Assembly: GCF_014897315.1 (NCBI RefSeq)
Contig: NZ_JABUYL010000015.1
Location: 1 to 64,000 of the forward strand
From: Proteus sp. FME41
Lineage (GTDB): Bacteria; Pseudomonadota; Gammaproteobacteria; Enterobacterales; Enterobacteriaceae
Direction of reading: 5' to 3'
Length of the DNA: 64,000 nucleotides
Position numbers and translations under genes: made by a program. Under the pieces are notes generated by a model. It made no database searches. It saw only the letters and a program-made list of their open reading frames with translations, and had not been told where the DNA came from. Below, one piece after another: positions 27,191 through 36,957 of the stretch (positions are counted from its first letter, which is position 1; each line of letters begins with the position of its first letter).

Positions 27191-27649
27191 ATGGATCTTG
27201 ACAAAATAGATATGGGGATCCTTAAGCTTTTACAAGAAGATGGACGGCTCAATAATGCCGAAATAGCTAAGCAAGTTTTTTTGTCTCCACCTGCTTGTTG
27301 GAAGCGATTAAAGACATTAGAAAAAGGGGTGATCAAAAATTATCGAGCCATCATTGATCCTAAGCACTTAGGATTTAATTTTTATGCCTTTATGAATATT
27401 ACGTTGGATTTGCATTCTGAAGATAATATGGCGCATTTTGAACAAGAAATAATGAAGATTGATAATGTGATTTCTTGCCATAATATTTCAGGACGATATG
27501 ACTATATATTGCAATTGGTCGTTAAAGATATGGAAGATTTTCACAACGTTTCAATGATGAAAGTACGTGCTATAGGCAATATTAAAGAGATGAACACCAG
27601 TTTTAGTATTCGAGAAATAAAACCCTTTAAAGGATTTCCTATTAAATAA
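27191..27649 (+). CDS. Lrp/AsnC-family transcriptional regulator
   Basis: A 152-residue Lrp-type protein with N-terminal helix-turn-helix (LNNAEIAKQVFLSPPACWKRLKTLE) and C-terminal RAM ligand domain (from about 65), including GRYDYILQLVVKDM. The start ATG at 27191 has GAGGG 9 bases upstream; an upstream TTG is less likely. The layout resembles E. coli DecR/CyuR, the cysteine-responsive regulator. It probably activates the divergent permease-lyase operon in response to its amino acid. Confidence 0.9.
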   Translation: MDLDKIDMGILKLLQEDGRLNNAEIAKQVFLSPPACWKRLKTLEKGVIKNYRAIIDPKHLGFNFYAFMNITLDLHSEDNMAHFEQEIMKIDNVISCHNISGRYDYILQLVVKDMEDFHNVSMMKVRAIGNIKEMNTSFSIREIKPFKGFPIK

Positions 27650-27674
27650 AGGTATATCAAAAAATAAGCAATAA

Positions 27675-27706
27675 AAAAGGCATAGTGAGTAAACTATGCC
27701 TTTTCT
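27675..27706. terminator. Bidirectional terminator between the Lrp-type gene and accC
   Basis: Perfect stem AAAAGGCATAGT (27675-27686) with ACTATGCCTTTT (27693-27704) and a 6-base loop, with A/T tails on both sides. It separates two convergent genes and can serve both. Confidence 0.88.
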
Positions 27707-27722
27707 GATTAAGCGAGAAAGA

Positions 27723-29072
27723 TTATTTCTCAGCTAAGCCTAAACGTTTTTCAAGGTAGTGAATGTTTGTACCACCTTTTTGGAATTGCTCATCATTCAT
27801 AATGAACTGGTGCAGTTCAATATTGGTTTTTATCCCGTCAATGATAAGTTCTGCCAACGCATTTTTCATGCGAGAAATAGCAATTTCGCGTGTTTCACCA
27901 TAAGTGATCAATTTACCAATCATTGAATCATAGTGAGGTGGAACAGTATAACCTGCGTAAATATGCGATTCCCAACGTACACCAAATCCACCCGGTGAGT
28001 GGAAACGGGTAATTGTTCCTGGGCTTGGTAAGAAGCTTTTTGGATCTTCTGCGTTGATACGACATTCCATAGCATGACCATGAACGTTAACTTGATCTTG
28101 TGTTACCGATAACGGTAAGCCAGAAGCAATACGTAACTGTTCTTTAATTAGGTCGATGCCGGTGATCATTTCTGTTACTGGATGTTCAACCTGAATACGG
28201 GTATTCATCTCAATAAAGTAAAATTCACCATTTTCATACAGGAATTCGAATGTGCCCGCACCGCGATAGCCGATTTCAATACAGGCGTTCGCACAGCGTT
28301 CGCCAATATGTTTACGGATCTCAGGAGTAATGCCCGGTGCTGGTGCTTCTTCAACCACTTTTTGGTGACGGCGTTGCATTGAGCAGTCGCGTTCAGCCAA
28401 ATAGATAGCATTACCTTGACCATCAGCCATAACTTGAATTTCAATATGGCGTGGATTTTCAAGGTATTTTTCCATGTATACCATGTCGTTGCTAAATGCC
28501 GCTTTTGCTTCAGCACGTGTCATTGTAATGGATTGTTCCAGATCTTTTTCAGAGCGAACAACACGCATACCACGTCCACCACCGCCACCAGAGGCTTTGA
28601 TGATAACGGGATAACCAATACGTTTAGCAATCTCAATATTTTTCGCTGTGTCATTACCTAAAGGACCGTCTGATCCTGGTACACAAGGAACACCTGCTTT
28701 TTTCATCGCTTCAATAGCAGAAACTTTGTCACCCATTAGGCGGATGGTTTCAGCTTTTGGTCCGATAAAAATAAAGCCAGAGCGTTCAACTTGCTCTGCG
28801 AAATCAGCATTTTCAGATAGGAAACCATATCCTGGATGAATGGCTTGAGCACCACTGATCTCCGCTGCTGCAATAATTGCAGGGATATTGAGGTAACTTT
28901 TTGCTGAAGCAGCGGGACCAATACAGATAGTCTCGTCTGCCAGTAGAACGTGTTTTAAATCACGGTCTGCTGTGGAGTGAACGGCAACTGCTTTGATCCC
29001 AAGCTCTTTACACGCTCTTAGGATACGCAGTGCTATCTCACCACGGTTGGCAATGAGGATTTTTTCTAGCAT
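27723..29072 (-). CDS. accC: Biotin carboxylase subunit of acetyl-CoA carboxylase
   Basis: ATP-grasp enzyme carboxylating the biotin on AccB, the first step of fatty acid synthesis. The 449 residues equal the E. coli length. Features are the N-terminal [14 protein letters not shown], the glycine-rich ATP loop [14 protein letters not shown], the [15 protein letters not shown] strand and the [14 protein letters not shown] metal/active-site segment. It follows accB by 12 bases; unlike in E. coli, yhdT does not follow. Confidence 0.98.
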   Translation of the reverse strand: MLEKILIANRGEIALRILRACKELGIKAVAVHSTADRDLKHVLLADETICIGPAASAKSYLNIPAIIAAAEISGAQAIHPGYGFLSENADFAEQVERSGFIFIGPKAETIRLMGDKVSAIEAMKKAGVPCVPGSDGPLGNDTAKNIEIAKRIGYPVIIKASGGGGGRGMRVVRSEKDLEQSITMTRAEAKAAFSNDMVYMEKYLENPRHIEIQVMADGQGNAIYLAERDCSMQRRHQKVVEEAPAPGITPEIRKHIGERCANACIEIGYRGAGTFEFLYENGEFYFIEMNTRIQVEHPVTEMITGIDLIKEQLRIASGLPLSVTQDQVNVHGHAMECRINAEDPKSFLPSPGTITRFHSPGGFGVRWESHIYAGYTVPPHYDSMIGKLITYGETREIAISRMKNALAELIIDGIKTNIELHQFIMNDEQFQKGGTNIHYLEKRLGLAEK

Positions 29073-29084
29073 GGGCCTGCCTCG

Positions 29085-29549
29085 TTATTCGATAACAAAG
29101 AGTGGAGCGTCAAACTCAACGTTGTCGCCATCTTGGCAAATGATAGATTTAACAACACCTGCTTTATCAGATTCAATCTGGTTCATCATTTTCATTGCTT
29201 CAACGATGCACAGAGTATCGCCGACATTGACATGCTGACCGACTTCAACAAATTTTTTGGCTTCAGGGCTTGGTGAGCGGTAGAACGTTCCGACCATTGG
29301 TGAACGAACAACGTGACCGCTGATTTCTGGCGTAGCAGCTGGTGTTTCTGGTGCCACAGGTGCAACAGCATTTGCTAACGCAGGTTGAGGTGCCGCAGGT
29401 GCCGCAAAATATTGCTGAGGAGCCATTTGACCCTGAAGACCAGCATTACGACTAATACGTACTGATTCTTCACCTTCAGAGATTTCCAGTTCAGAAATGC
29501 CAGACTCTTCGACTAGCTCGATCAGTTTTTTAATTTTACGAATATCCAT
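29085..29549 (-). CDS. accB: Biotin carboxyl carrier protein of acetyl-CoA carboxylase
   Basis: Carries the carboxybiotin between AccC and AccAD. The 154-residue protein starts [15 protein letters not shown], has a Pro/Ala-rich linker (about 50-80), and ends in the biotinyl domain with the [11 protein letters not shown] motif holding the biotinylated lysine. The ATG at 29549 is chosen by this conserved N-terminus; upstream in-frame codons overlap aroQ. Confidence 0.97.
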   Translation of the reverse strand: MDIRKIKKLIELVEESGISELEISEGEESVRISRNAGLQGQMAPQQYFAAPAAPQPALANAVAPVAPETPAATPEISGHVVRSPMVGTFYRSPSPEAKKFVEVGQHVNVGDTLCIVEAMKMMNQIESDKAGVVKSIICQDGDNVEFDAPLFVIE

Positions 29550-29583
29550 GAGTTGATTCCGTACTCTTTTTTGATGTTTTTTA

Positions 29584-30027
29584 TTAAGACAAGCGGTTGA
29601 CCGCTGCCTGTAAAGCAAACCGATAACCTTCTGCACCTAATCCACAGATTACGCCTGTTGCGATATCAGAAAGATAAGAATGGTGACGGAAAGGCTCCCG
29701 ACTGTAGACATTGGACAGGTGAATTTCAATAAATGGAATATTCACCCCTAATAATGCATCACGCAGTGCAACACTGGTATGCGTGAAAGCCGCAGGGTTG
29801 ATTAATATATAATCGACATTACCCCGAGCTGCATGAATTTTATTTATCAGCTCAAATTCAGCATTAGACTGAAAATGACTGAGTTTCACATTTAATGCCT
29901 GAGCATCTGCTGACAAACTTTGAACGATATCATCCAGAGTTAAATGTCCGTAGGTTTCCGGCTCTCTTGTTCCAAGCAGGTTTAAATTCGGACCATTCAG
30001 GAGCAAAATATGAAAATTTTCCGACAT
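29584..30027 (-). CDS. aroQ: Type II 3-dehydroquinate dehydratase
   Basis: Third step of the shikimate pathway. The 147 residues carry [20 protein letters not shown] with the catalytic Arg21 and Tyr26, the [17 protein letters not shown] block and EIHLSN with the catalytic His region. The fold is unrelated to the type I AroD enzyme of E. coli. It is the first gene of an aroQ-accB-accC run, with 34 bases to accB. Confidence 0.96.
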   Translation of the reverse strand: MSENFHILLLNGPNLNLLGTREPETYGHLTLDDIVQSLSADAQALNVKLSHFQSNAEFELINKIHAARGNVDYILINPAAFTHTSVALRDALLGVNIPFIEIHLSNVYSREPFRHHSYLSDIATGVICGLGAEGYRFALQAAVNRLS

Positions 30028-30059
30028 TATGCTTCTATCTCCGTCAATTCGTCAACGAA

Positions 30060-30101
30060 ATGACAAAATAGCCTGTGCTTTTCATTTTGTCATCTTTTTT
30101 T
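30060..30101. promoter_or_regulatory. Inverted repeat in the aroQ leader
   Basis: Arms ATGACAAAAT (30060-30069) and ATTTTGTCAT (30084-30093), 14 bases apart, followed on the plus strand by a T run. No plus-strand gene ends here, so it is more likely an operator or leader hairpin 33 bases upstream of aroQ than a terminator. Confidence 0.45.
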
Positions 30102-30137
30102 GTATCTGATGTTACGATACATATCACAAAGTCCGAC

Positions 30138-30143
30138 ATTATA
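30138..30143 (-). promoter_or_regulatory. Candidate -10 element of the aroQ-accBC promoter
   Basis: A consensus TATAAT reads on the minus strand 110 bases upstream of aroQ. The -35 is weak (TTGCTG at a 19-base spacing), so this is only a candidate. Confidence 0.4.
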
Positions 30144-30352
30144 GACATTTCACAGAAGATAACAGCAAAATACTGGTCTAATCAGGGAGGGCGAGGGGTA
30201 TTTAGATAAAACGCTAAACGTTTTTACAAGATTGTAAACATAAGAACATAAAATAAATAGGCGATTAAAAAATAATCATAACATCACGTTATTTATTGAT
30301 GTCACTGGAAATCTGATTTTCTTTGAGATAGAACATCAATATATATCATAAG

Positions 30353-30368
30353 TGTGATCTGCATCACA
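30353..30368. promoter_or_regulatory. CRP/FNR-type palindrome
   Basis: TGTGATCTGCATCACA is a perfect TGTGA-N6-TCACA site for CRP; its inner TGAT-N4-ATCA also partly fits FNR. It lies about 330 bases upstream of aroQ and downstream of acuI, so its target is not obvious. Confidence 0.6.
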
Positions 30369-30401
30369 AGTTAATCGCTGTTTTTCTCTTTGAGAAGAAC
30401 A

Positions 30402-30435
30402 TTCTGGCATTAAATAACGTGAATTAATGCCAGAA
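30402..30435 (-). terminator. Probable terminator of acuI
   Basis: Perfect 12-base stem TTCTGGCATTAA (30402-30413) with TTAATGCCAGAA (30424-30435), 23 bases after the acuI stop. On the minus strand it is followed by only a short T-rich stretch. Confidence 0.55.
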
Positions 30436-30457
30436 ATAAACAGATCGAATCGGTAAA

Positions 30458-31432
30458 TTATAATTTAACTAAGGTTCTACCTGTTACTTGGTTATCCATA
30501 ATCATTTGTGCGTAACGAGGCACGTCATCAAGTGTAATTTCTGTCATGGCTTGTTGATAAAAAGTGTCTGGTAACAATTTGAGTAAACGTTGCCAAACAT
30601 GAGCACGCTTTTCAGCTGGAAAATAGACAGAATCGATGCCTTGTAAACGGACATTACGTAAAATAAACGGCATTACAGTAGTTGGTAGGGAGAAACCACC
30701 CGCTAATCCACACGCCGCAACGGTTCCGTTATAGTTTGTTTGCGATAAAATATTGGCAAGAATTTGCCCACCGACGGTATCAATAGCACCCGCCCAGTAT
30801 TGTTTATCTAAGGCTCGCCCCGCGGGTTCAAATTCTTCTCGAGTAATAATATTTTTAGCGCCGAGTTTGCGCAAATAGTCATGGTTGCTGGCTCTGCCAC
30901 TTAATGCCGTAACTTGATAACCTAATGTGGTTAATAAACTAATGGCGGTACTTCCCACACCACCACTCGCACCAGTAACAAGGATTTCACCACTTTCAGG
31001 CGTTATTCCTCCTTGTTCTAACGCCATAACACAAAGCATTGCTGTAAAGCCGGCGGTTCCGATAATCATGGCATTTTTTAAAGAAAGCCCTTCAGGTACG
31101 GCTGTGAGCCAATCCCCTTTTACACCTGCTTTTTGTGCAAGCCCACCCCAGTGATTTTCACCGACACCCCAGCCTGTTAATAAGACATGTTGACCAATAT
31201 GGAAACGAGGATCTTCGCTGTGATGAACAACACCAGAGAAATCAATACCTGGAACCATCGGAAATTGGCGCAATATTTTGCCTTTCCCAGTGATTGCTAA
31301 TCCATCTTTATAGTTAAGTGTAGAGTAATGAATATCGACAATAACCTCATGAATAGGTAATGTTTTTTCGTCGATATTTTGTACTTGGGCGTTAAGTTTA
31401 TCGCTAAGTTGTTCAACGAGTAATGCTTTCAT
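30458..31432 (-). CDS. acuI: Acrylyl-CoA reductase (YhdH/AcuI, MDR family)
   Basis: NADPH-dependent medium-chain reductase converting acryloyl-CoA to propionyl-CoA, which detoxifies an electrophile. The 324 residues show a GroES-like N-terminal domain (STLNYKDGLAITGKGKI, PGIDFSGVV) and Rossmann motif VTGASGGVGSTA. It corresponds to E. coli YhdH, also located between mreB and accB. The csrD gene found beside it in E. coli is not present here. Confidence 0.93.
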   Translation of the reverse strand: MKALLVEQLSDKLNAQVQNIDEKTLPIHEVIVDIHYSTLNYKDGLAITGKGKILRQFPMVPGIDFSGVVHHSEDPRFHIGQHVLLTGWGVGENHWGGLAQKAGVKGDWLTAVPEGLSLKNAMIIGTAGFTAMLCVMALEQGGITPESGEILVTGASGGVGSTAISLLTTLGYQVTALSGRASNHDYLRKLGAKNIITREEFEPAGRALDKQYWAGAIDTVGGQILANILSQTNYNGTVAACGLAGGFSLPTTVMPFILRNVRLQGIDSVYFPAEKRAHVWQRLLKLLPDTFYQQAMTEITLDDVPRYAQMIMDNQVTGRTLVKL

Positions 31433-33161
<1,729 letters not shown>

Positions 33162-33252
33162 GATTAATTCTAACAAGGGAGAATGGATTCCCCCTTGGTG
33201 AGAATACTAACACCTGTTTTTTTACTTCTCCGTGTGAGTGATCTTAGAGTTT

Positions 33253-34311
33253 ATGAAGCCAATTTTTAGTCGGGGCCCTTCCCTGCAACTAAGATTAATA
33301 ATCGCCGTGGTTGTCGCTATCTCTTTATTGATTGCTGATAACCGTATTGGTGCATTTTCTAAAGTCCGCCAGTATCTTGATACTGCTGTTAGCCCCTTCT
33401 ATTTTCTCGCAAATGGCCCTCGCCGTTTTCTTGATCAAATTTCTGAAACATTTGCAACACGTGAACGTTTACAATTTGAAAATCAAGCCTTGAGAAAAGA
33501 GTTGTTAGTTCGCAGTGGAGAAAGCCAGCTATTGGAGCAATTTAAGCAAGAGAATGCTCGTTTACGAGAATTACTTGGTTCACCCCTTCGCCAAAATGAA
33601 CAAATGACAGTGACACAAGTTCTGTCTGGTAATAGCACGCCCTATCGAGATCAAGTGGTTATAGATAAAGGAACCAATGATGGCGTCTATGAAGGACAAC
33701 CTGTTATTAGTGATAAAGGTGTCGTGGGTCAAGTTATTGCCGTAAGTGAACTTACCAGCCGAGTACTATTAATTTGTGATACTTCCCATGCATTGCCTGT
33801 GCAAGTTTTACGTAATGATATTCGTGTTATTGCCTCTGGTGCAGGATGTTCAGATGATTTATTGCTAGAAGCCTTACCCGCTAATATTGATATTCGGGTG
33901 GGGGATGTTTTAGTAACATCAGGACTTGGTGGGCGTTTTCCTGAAGGATATCCTGTTGGCGTTGTCGCCTCCGTTAAAGTGGATAATCAACGTGCTTATT
34001 CGGTGATTAATGTACGACCTTCTGCCGAATTACAACGTTTACGCTATTTACTTTTATTATGGAATGCCTCTGATAAAACAGGTGAGCCACCTTTACCTTC
34101 TGAGGTTTATCACGCAGCCAATGAGCGCTTAATGCAACTGATGCCTCAAGTTTTACCTAATTATGAGCAAGCAGGTCCTCCGTTGCCTCGTTCTATGTCT
34201 CAAGAGCCATTAGAGAATACGAGAGGATCAAACAGTGGAACACCAGTACCACAAACGGCGCCCACACCAACGAATACAACCCCGCAGCCTAGCTCAAGTA
34301 GAAATAGGTAG
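33253..34311 (+). CDS. mreC: Rod shape-determining protein MreC
   Basis: Bitopic scaffold of the elongasome. The 352-residue protein has one N-terminal membrane segment (about 12-30), a coiled coil (about 70-105) with [16 protein letters not shown], beta domains with [20 protein letters not shown] and [17 protein letters not shown], and a low-complexity Pro/Thr/Ser tail. The start [12 protein letters not shown] at 33253 matches E. coli; the upstream GTG would add five unconserved residues. Confidence 0.96.
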   Translation: MKPIFSRGPSLQLRLIIAVVVAISLLIADNRIGAFSKVRQYLDTAVSPFYFLANGPRRFLDQISETFATRERLQFENQALRKELLVRSGESQLLEQFKQENARLRELLGSPLRQNEQMTVTQVLSGNSTPYRDQVVIDKGTNDGVYEGQPVISDKGVVGQVIAVSELTSRVLLICDTSHALPVQVLRNDIRVIASGAGCSDDLLLEALPANIDIRVGDVLVTSGLGGRFPEGYPVGVVASVKVDNQRAYSVINVRPSAELQRLRYLLLLWNASDKTGEPPLPSEVYHAANERLMQLMPQVLPNYEQAGPPLPRSMSQEPLENTRGSNSGTPVPQTAPTPTNTTPQPSSSRNR

Positions 34312-34313
34312 TC

Positions 34314-34805
34314 ATGATGAATCCTTATCAAAGTCGTGGGCGTTGGATTGTTTGGCTCTCTTTTCTTATCGCACTCGTTTTACAAATAATGCCGTGGCCA
34401 GAACAATTAGAAATATATCGACCTATTTGGCCCATGTTATTTCTTATTTATTGGATAACGGCAATACCTCATCGTGTAAGTGTAGGAACTGCATTTATAT
34501 TGGGTATGATTATGGATTTAGTCCAAGGAACAACCTTGGGAGTTAATGCTCTGGCCTATACTTTAGTGAGTTATGTTATTGCCTTTAAATATCAACTTTT
34601 TTGTAATTTAGCGCTATGGCAACAAGCGTTAGTGGTGATGTTAAGTGTGGTGGTGGTTGATCTTGCTGTATTTTGGGCAGAATTTTTACTTTCACCGGTG
34701 ACTTTTCACCCTCAAGTATTCTGGAATAGCCCAGTCAGTGGTATTCTTTGGCCATGGCTTTATTTTTTGCTTCGCAAAGTCCGTCACCAGTTTTCCGTTC
34801 ACTAA
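34314..34805 (+). CDS. mreD: Rod shape-determining protein MreD
   Basis: Inner-membrane elongasome component, 163 residues with about five hydrophobic segments. The N-terminal [23 protein letters not shown] and [22 protein letters not shown] closely follow E. coli MreD. It starts two bases after the mreC stop; a second ATG follows immediately at 34317. Confidence 0.96.
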   Translation: MMNPYQSRGRWIVWLSFLIALVLQIMPWPEQLEIYRPIWPMLFLIYWITAIPHRVSVGTAFILGMIMDLVQGTTLGVNALAYTLVSYVIAFKYQLFCNLALWQQALVVMLSVVVVDLAVFWAEFLLSPVTFHPQVFWNSPVSGILWPWLYFLLRKVRHQFSVH

Positions 34806-34858
34806 GTTAATTGGCTCATGGCGGTTTTTTTTGCGTTACCGTCATGAGGACATTATCT

Positions 34859-35446
34859 GTGACCACGATTTACCTTGCTTCCAGCTCACCAAGAAGACGT
34901 GAACTTCTCGCGTTATTAGATGTTGAATTTAGTATTATCACACCCGCAATTGATGAAATTTGGCAACAAGGTGAATCCCCCGAAGATTATGTACTTCGCT
35001 TAGCAAAAGAAAAATCACAAGAAGGTGTGCGGCAAGCACCCTATGATTATCCTGTTTTAGGCTCTGATACCATAGTGGTTCATGAAGGTAATATTCTTGA
35101 AAAACCTCGTAATAAAACTCATGCCGCGAAAATCCTACGTGCACTTTCAGGTGCAACACATCAAGTGATGACCGCAATTGCAGTCTCTGATCGAACGCAG
35201 ACATTGAGCCAATTAGTCGTTACACACGTCACTTTTAGAAAGATGACAGAGAGTGAGATTAACGCGTATATTGAATCAGAAGAGCCAATGGATAAAGCGG
35301 GCGCTTACGGTATTCAAGGAAAAGGAGGCCGTTTTATTCAACGGATTGAGGGGAGTTATCATGCTGTTGTCGGATTGCCTCTTGTTGAAACCGAAGCATT
35401 GATTGCTCAATTTTTATCTCTCGCTAATGAGAAGGAGATTTCATGA
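34859..35446 (+). CDS. yhdE: Maf-family nucleotide pyrophosphatase (YhdE)
   Basis: Maf-type enzyme hydrolysing dTTP, UTP or modified nucleotides to monophosphates; linked to septum control in other bacteria. Motifs are YLASSSPRRRELLALL, PVLGSDTIV and EPMDKAGAYGIQGKGG. The GTG at 34859 is chosen because AGGA lies 8 bases upstream and the conserved TIYLASSSPRR begins at once; an ATG at 34844 is an alternative. It overlaps rng by 4 bases. Confidence 0.93.
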   Translation: MTTIYLASSSPRRRELLALLDVEFSIITPAIDEIWQQGESPEDYVLRLAKEKSQEGVRQAPYDYPVLGSDTIVVHEGNILEKPRNKTHAAKILRALSGATHQVMTAIAVSDRTQTLSQLVVTHVTFRKMTESEINAYIESEEPMDKAGAYGIQGKGGRFIQRIEGSYHAVVGLPLVETEALIAQFLSLANEKEIS

Positions 35447-36912
35447 CAGCAGAGCTATTAGTGAATGTGACGCCATCTGAAACTCGTGTTGCTTATATTC
35501 GAGGTGGCATACTTCAAGAAATTCATGTCGAACGAGAAGCTAAACGCGGTATCGTCGGAAACATCTACAAAGGTCGGGTGAGTCGTGTATTACCTGGGAT
35601 GCAAGCTGCATTTATTGACATCGGGCTGGATAAAGCCGCTTTTTTACATGCTTCTGATATTATGCCTCACACTGAATGCATTGCAGGTGAAGAACAAAAG
35701 AAATTTAATGTTCGTGATATTGCGCAATTAGTACACCAAGGGCAAGACTTAATAGTACAAGTGGTTAAAGATCCTCTGGGAACAAAAGGTGCGCGCCTTA
35801 CCACTGATATTACCTTGCCTTCACGTTATTTAGTGTTTATGCCTGGTGCATCTCATGTCGGTGTTTCTCAACGTATTGAAAGTGAAAAAGAACGAGAACG
35901 TTTAAAACAATTAGTTGAAGAGTATTGCGATGAAAACGGTGGCTTTATTATTCGTACTGCCGCAGAAGGTGTGGGCGAGCAAGAAATTAAGCAAGATGCT
36001 GCTTTTCTTAAACGCTTATGGCATAAAATTATCGAGCGTAAAAAAAGAAACAAAACGCGAATTCAGATTTACGGTGAACTCGCTTTAGCGCAACGTATTT
36101 TACGTGATTTTGTCGGTTCTGAATTAGATAGCATACGTGTTGATTCAAACTTAACCTTCAATCAACTACAGGAATTTATTGGTGAGTATATTCCTGAATT
36201 AACCGCTAAACTTGAATTGCACCAAGGGAATCAACCTATTTTTGATCTCTATGGCGTTGAAAATGAAATTCAACGCGCCTTAGAGCGTAAAGTTGAATTA
36301 AAATCAGGTGGTTATCTGATTATCGATCAAACCGAGGCCATGACCACCATTGATATTAATACAGGTGCCTTTGTTGGGCATCGAAATTTAGAAGAAACTA
36401 TATTTAATACCAATATTGAAGCTAGCCAAGCGATTGCTCGTCAATTACGGTTACGTAACTTAGGCGGTATCATTATTATTGATTTTATTGATATGAATAA
36501 TGATGAACATAAACGCAGGGTATTAGCATCACTGGAGCAAGCACTGAGTAAAGACAGAGTAAAAACGACCATTAACGGTTTTTCTCAATTAGGCTTAGTG
36601 GAAATGACGCGCAAAAGAACGCGAGAAAGCCTCGAACATGTACTTTGTGATGACTGCCCAGCTTGCCAAGGGCGAGGTACGGTAAAATCAGTTGAAACCG
36701 TCTGTTATGAGATTTTACGTGAGATAGTCCGTGTACATAAAACCATTGATGCGGATCGCTTTTTAGTTTATGCCTCTTCTGCCGTTTCTGAGGCATTAAA
36801 AGGTGATGAATCTCACGCATTAGCAGAGGTTGAAATTTTTGTGGGTAAACAAGTTAAAGTGCAAACTGAGCTACTCTATAGTCAGGAGCAATTTGATGTG
36901 GTGATGATGTAA
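35443..36912 (+). CDS. rng: Ribonuclease G
   Basis: Endoribonuclease that matures the 16S rRNA 5' end and processes some mRNAs. The 489 residues equal E. coli RNase G. It has an N-terminal S1 domain (about 35-125), the DNase I-like catalytic part with DINTGAF and IIIDFIDM metal ligands, and the zinc-link CDDCPACQGRGT for dimerisation. It lacks the long RNase E tail. Confidence 0.98.
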   Translation: MTAELLVNVTPSETRVAYIRGGILQEIHVEREAKRGIVGNIYKGRVSRVLPGMQAAFIDIGLDKAAFLHASDIMPHTECIAGEEQKKFNVRDIAQLVHQGQDLIVQVVKDPLGTKGARLTTDITLPSRYLVFMPGASHVGVSQRIESEKERERLKQLVEEYCDENGGFIIRTAAEGVGEQEIKQDAAFLKRLWHKIIERKKRNKTRIQIYGELALAQRILRDFVGSELDSIRVDSNLTFNQLQEFIGEYIPELTAKLELHQGNQPIFDLYGVENEIQRALERKVELKSGGYLIIDQTEAMTTIDINTGAFVGHRNLEETIFNTNIEASQAIARQLRLRNLGGIIIIDFIDMNNDEHKRRVLASLEQALSKDRVKTTINGFSQLGLVEMTRKRTRESLEHVLCDDCPACQGRGTVKSVETVCYEILREIVRVHKTIDADRFLVYASSAVSEALKGDESHALAEVEIFVGKQVKVQTELLYSQEQFDVVMM

Positions 36913-36957
36913 TGGATTCGCCTTCCTAATGAATATGATGGCAGAAAGGAGACAAAA

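Larger units (their letters stand above)
30028..30457. other. acuI-aroQ intergenic region
   Basis: A 430-base gap carrying the aroQ-accBC promoter region: an inverted repeat (30060-30093), a candidate -10 TATAAT (30143-30138, minus strand), a CRP/FNR-like palindrome (30353-30368) and a hairpin after acuI (30402-30435). No gene is seen. Confidence 0.65.

Noticed and set aside
30060-30101. Rho-independent terminator on the plus strand
   Set aside because: The shape fits, but no plus-strand gene ends upstream; it is listed as a leader inverted repeat.
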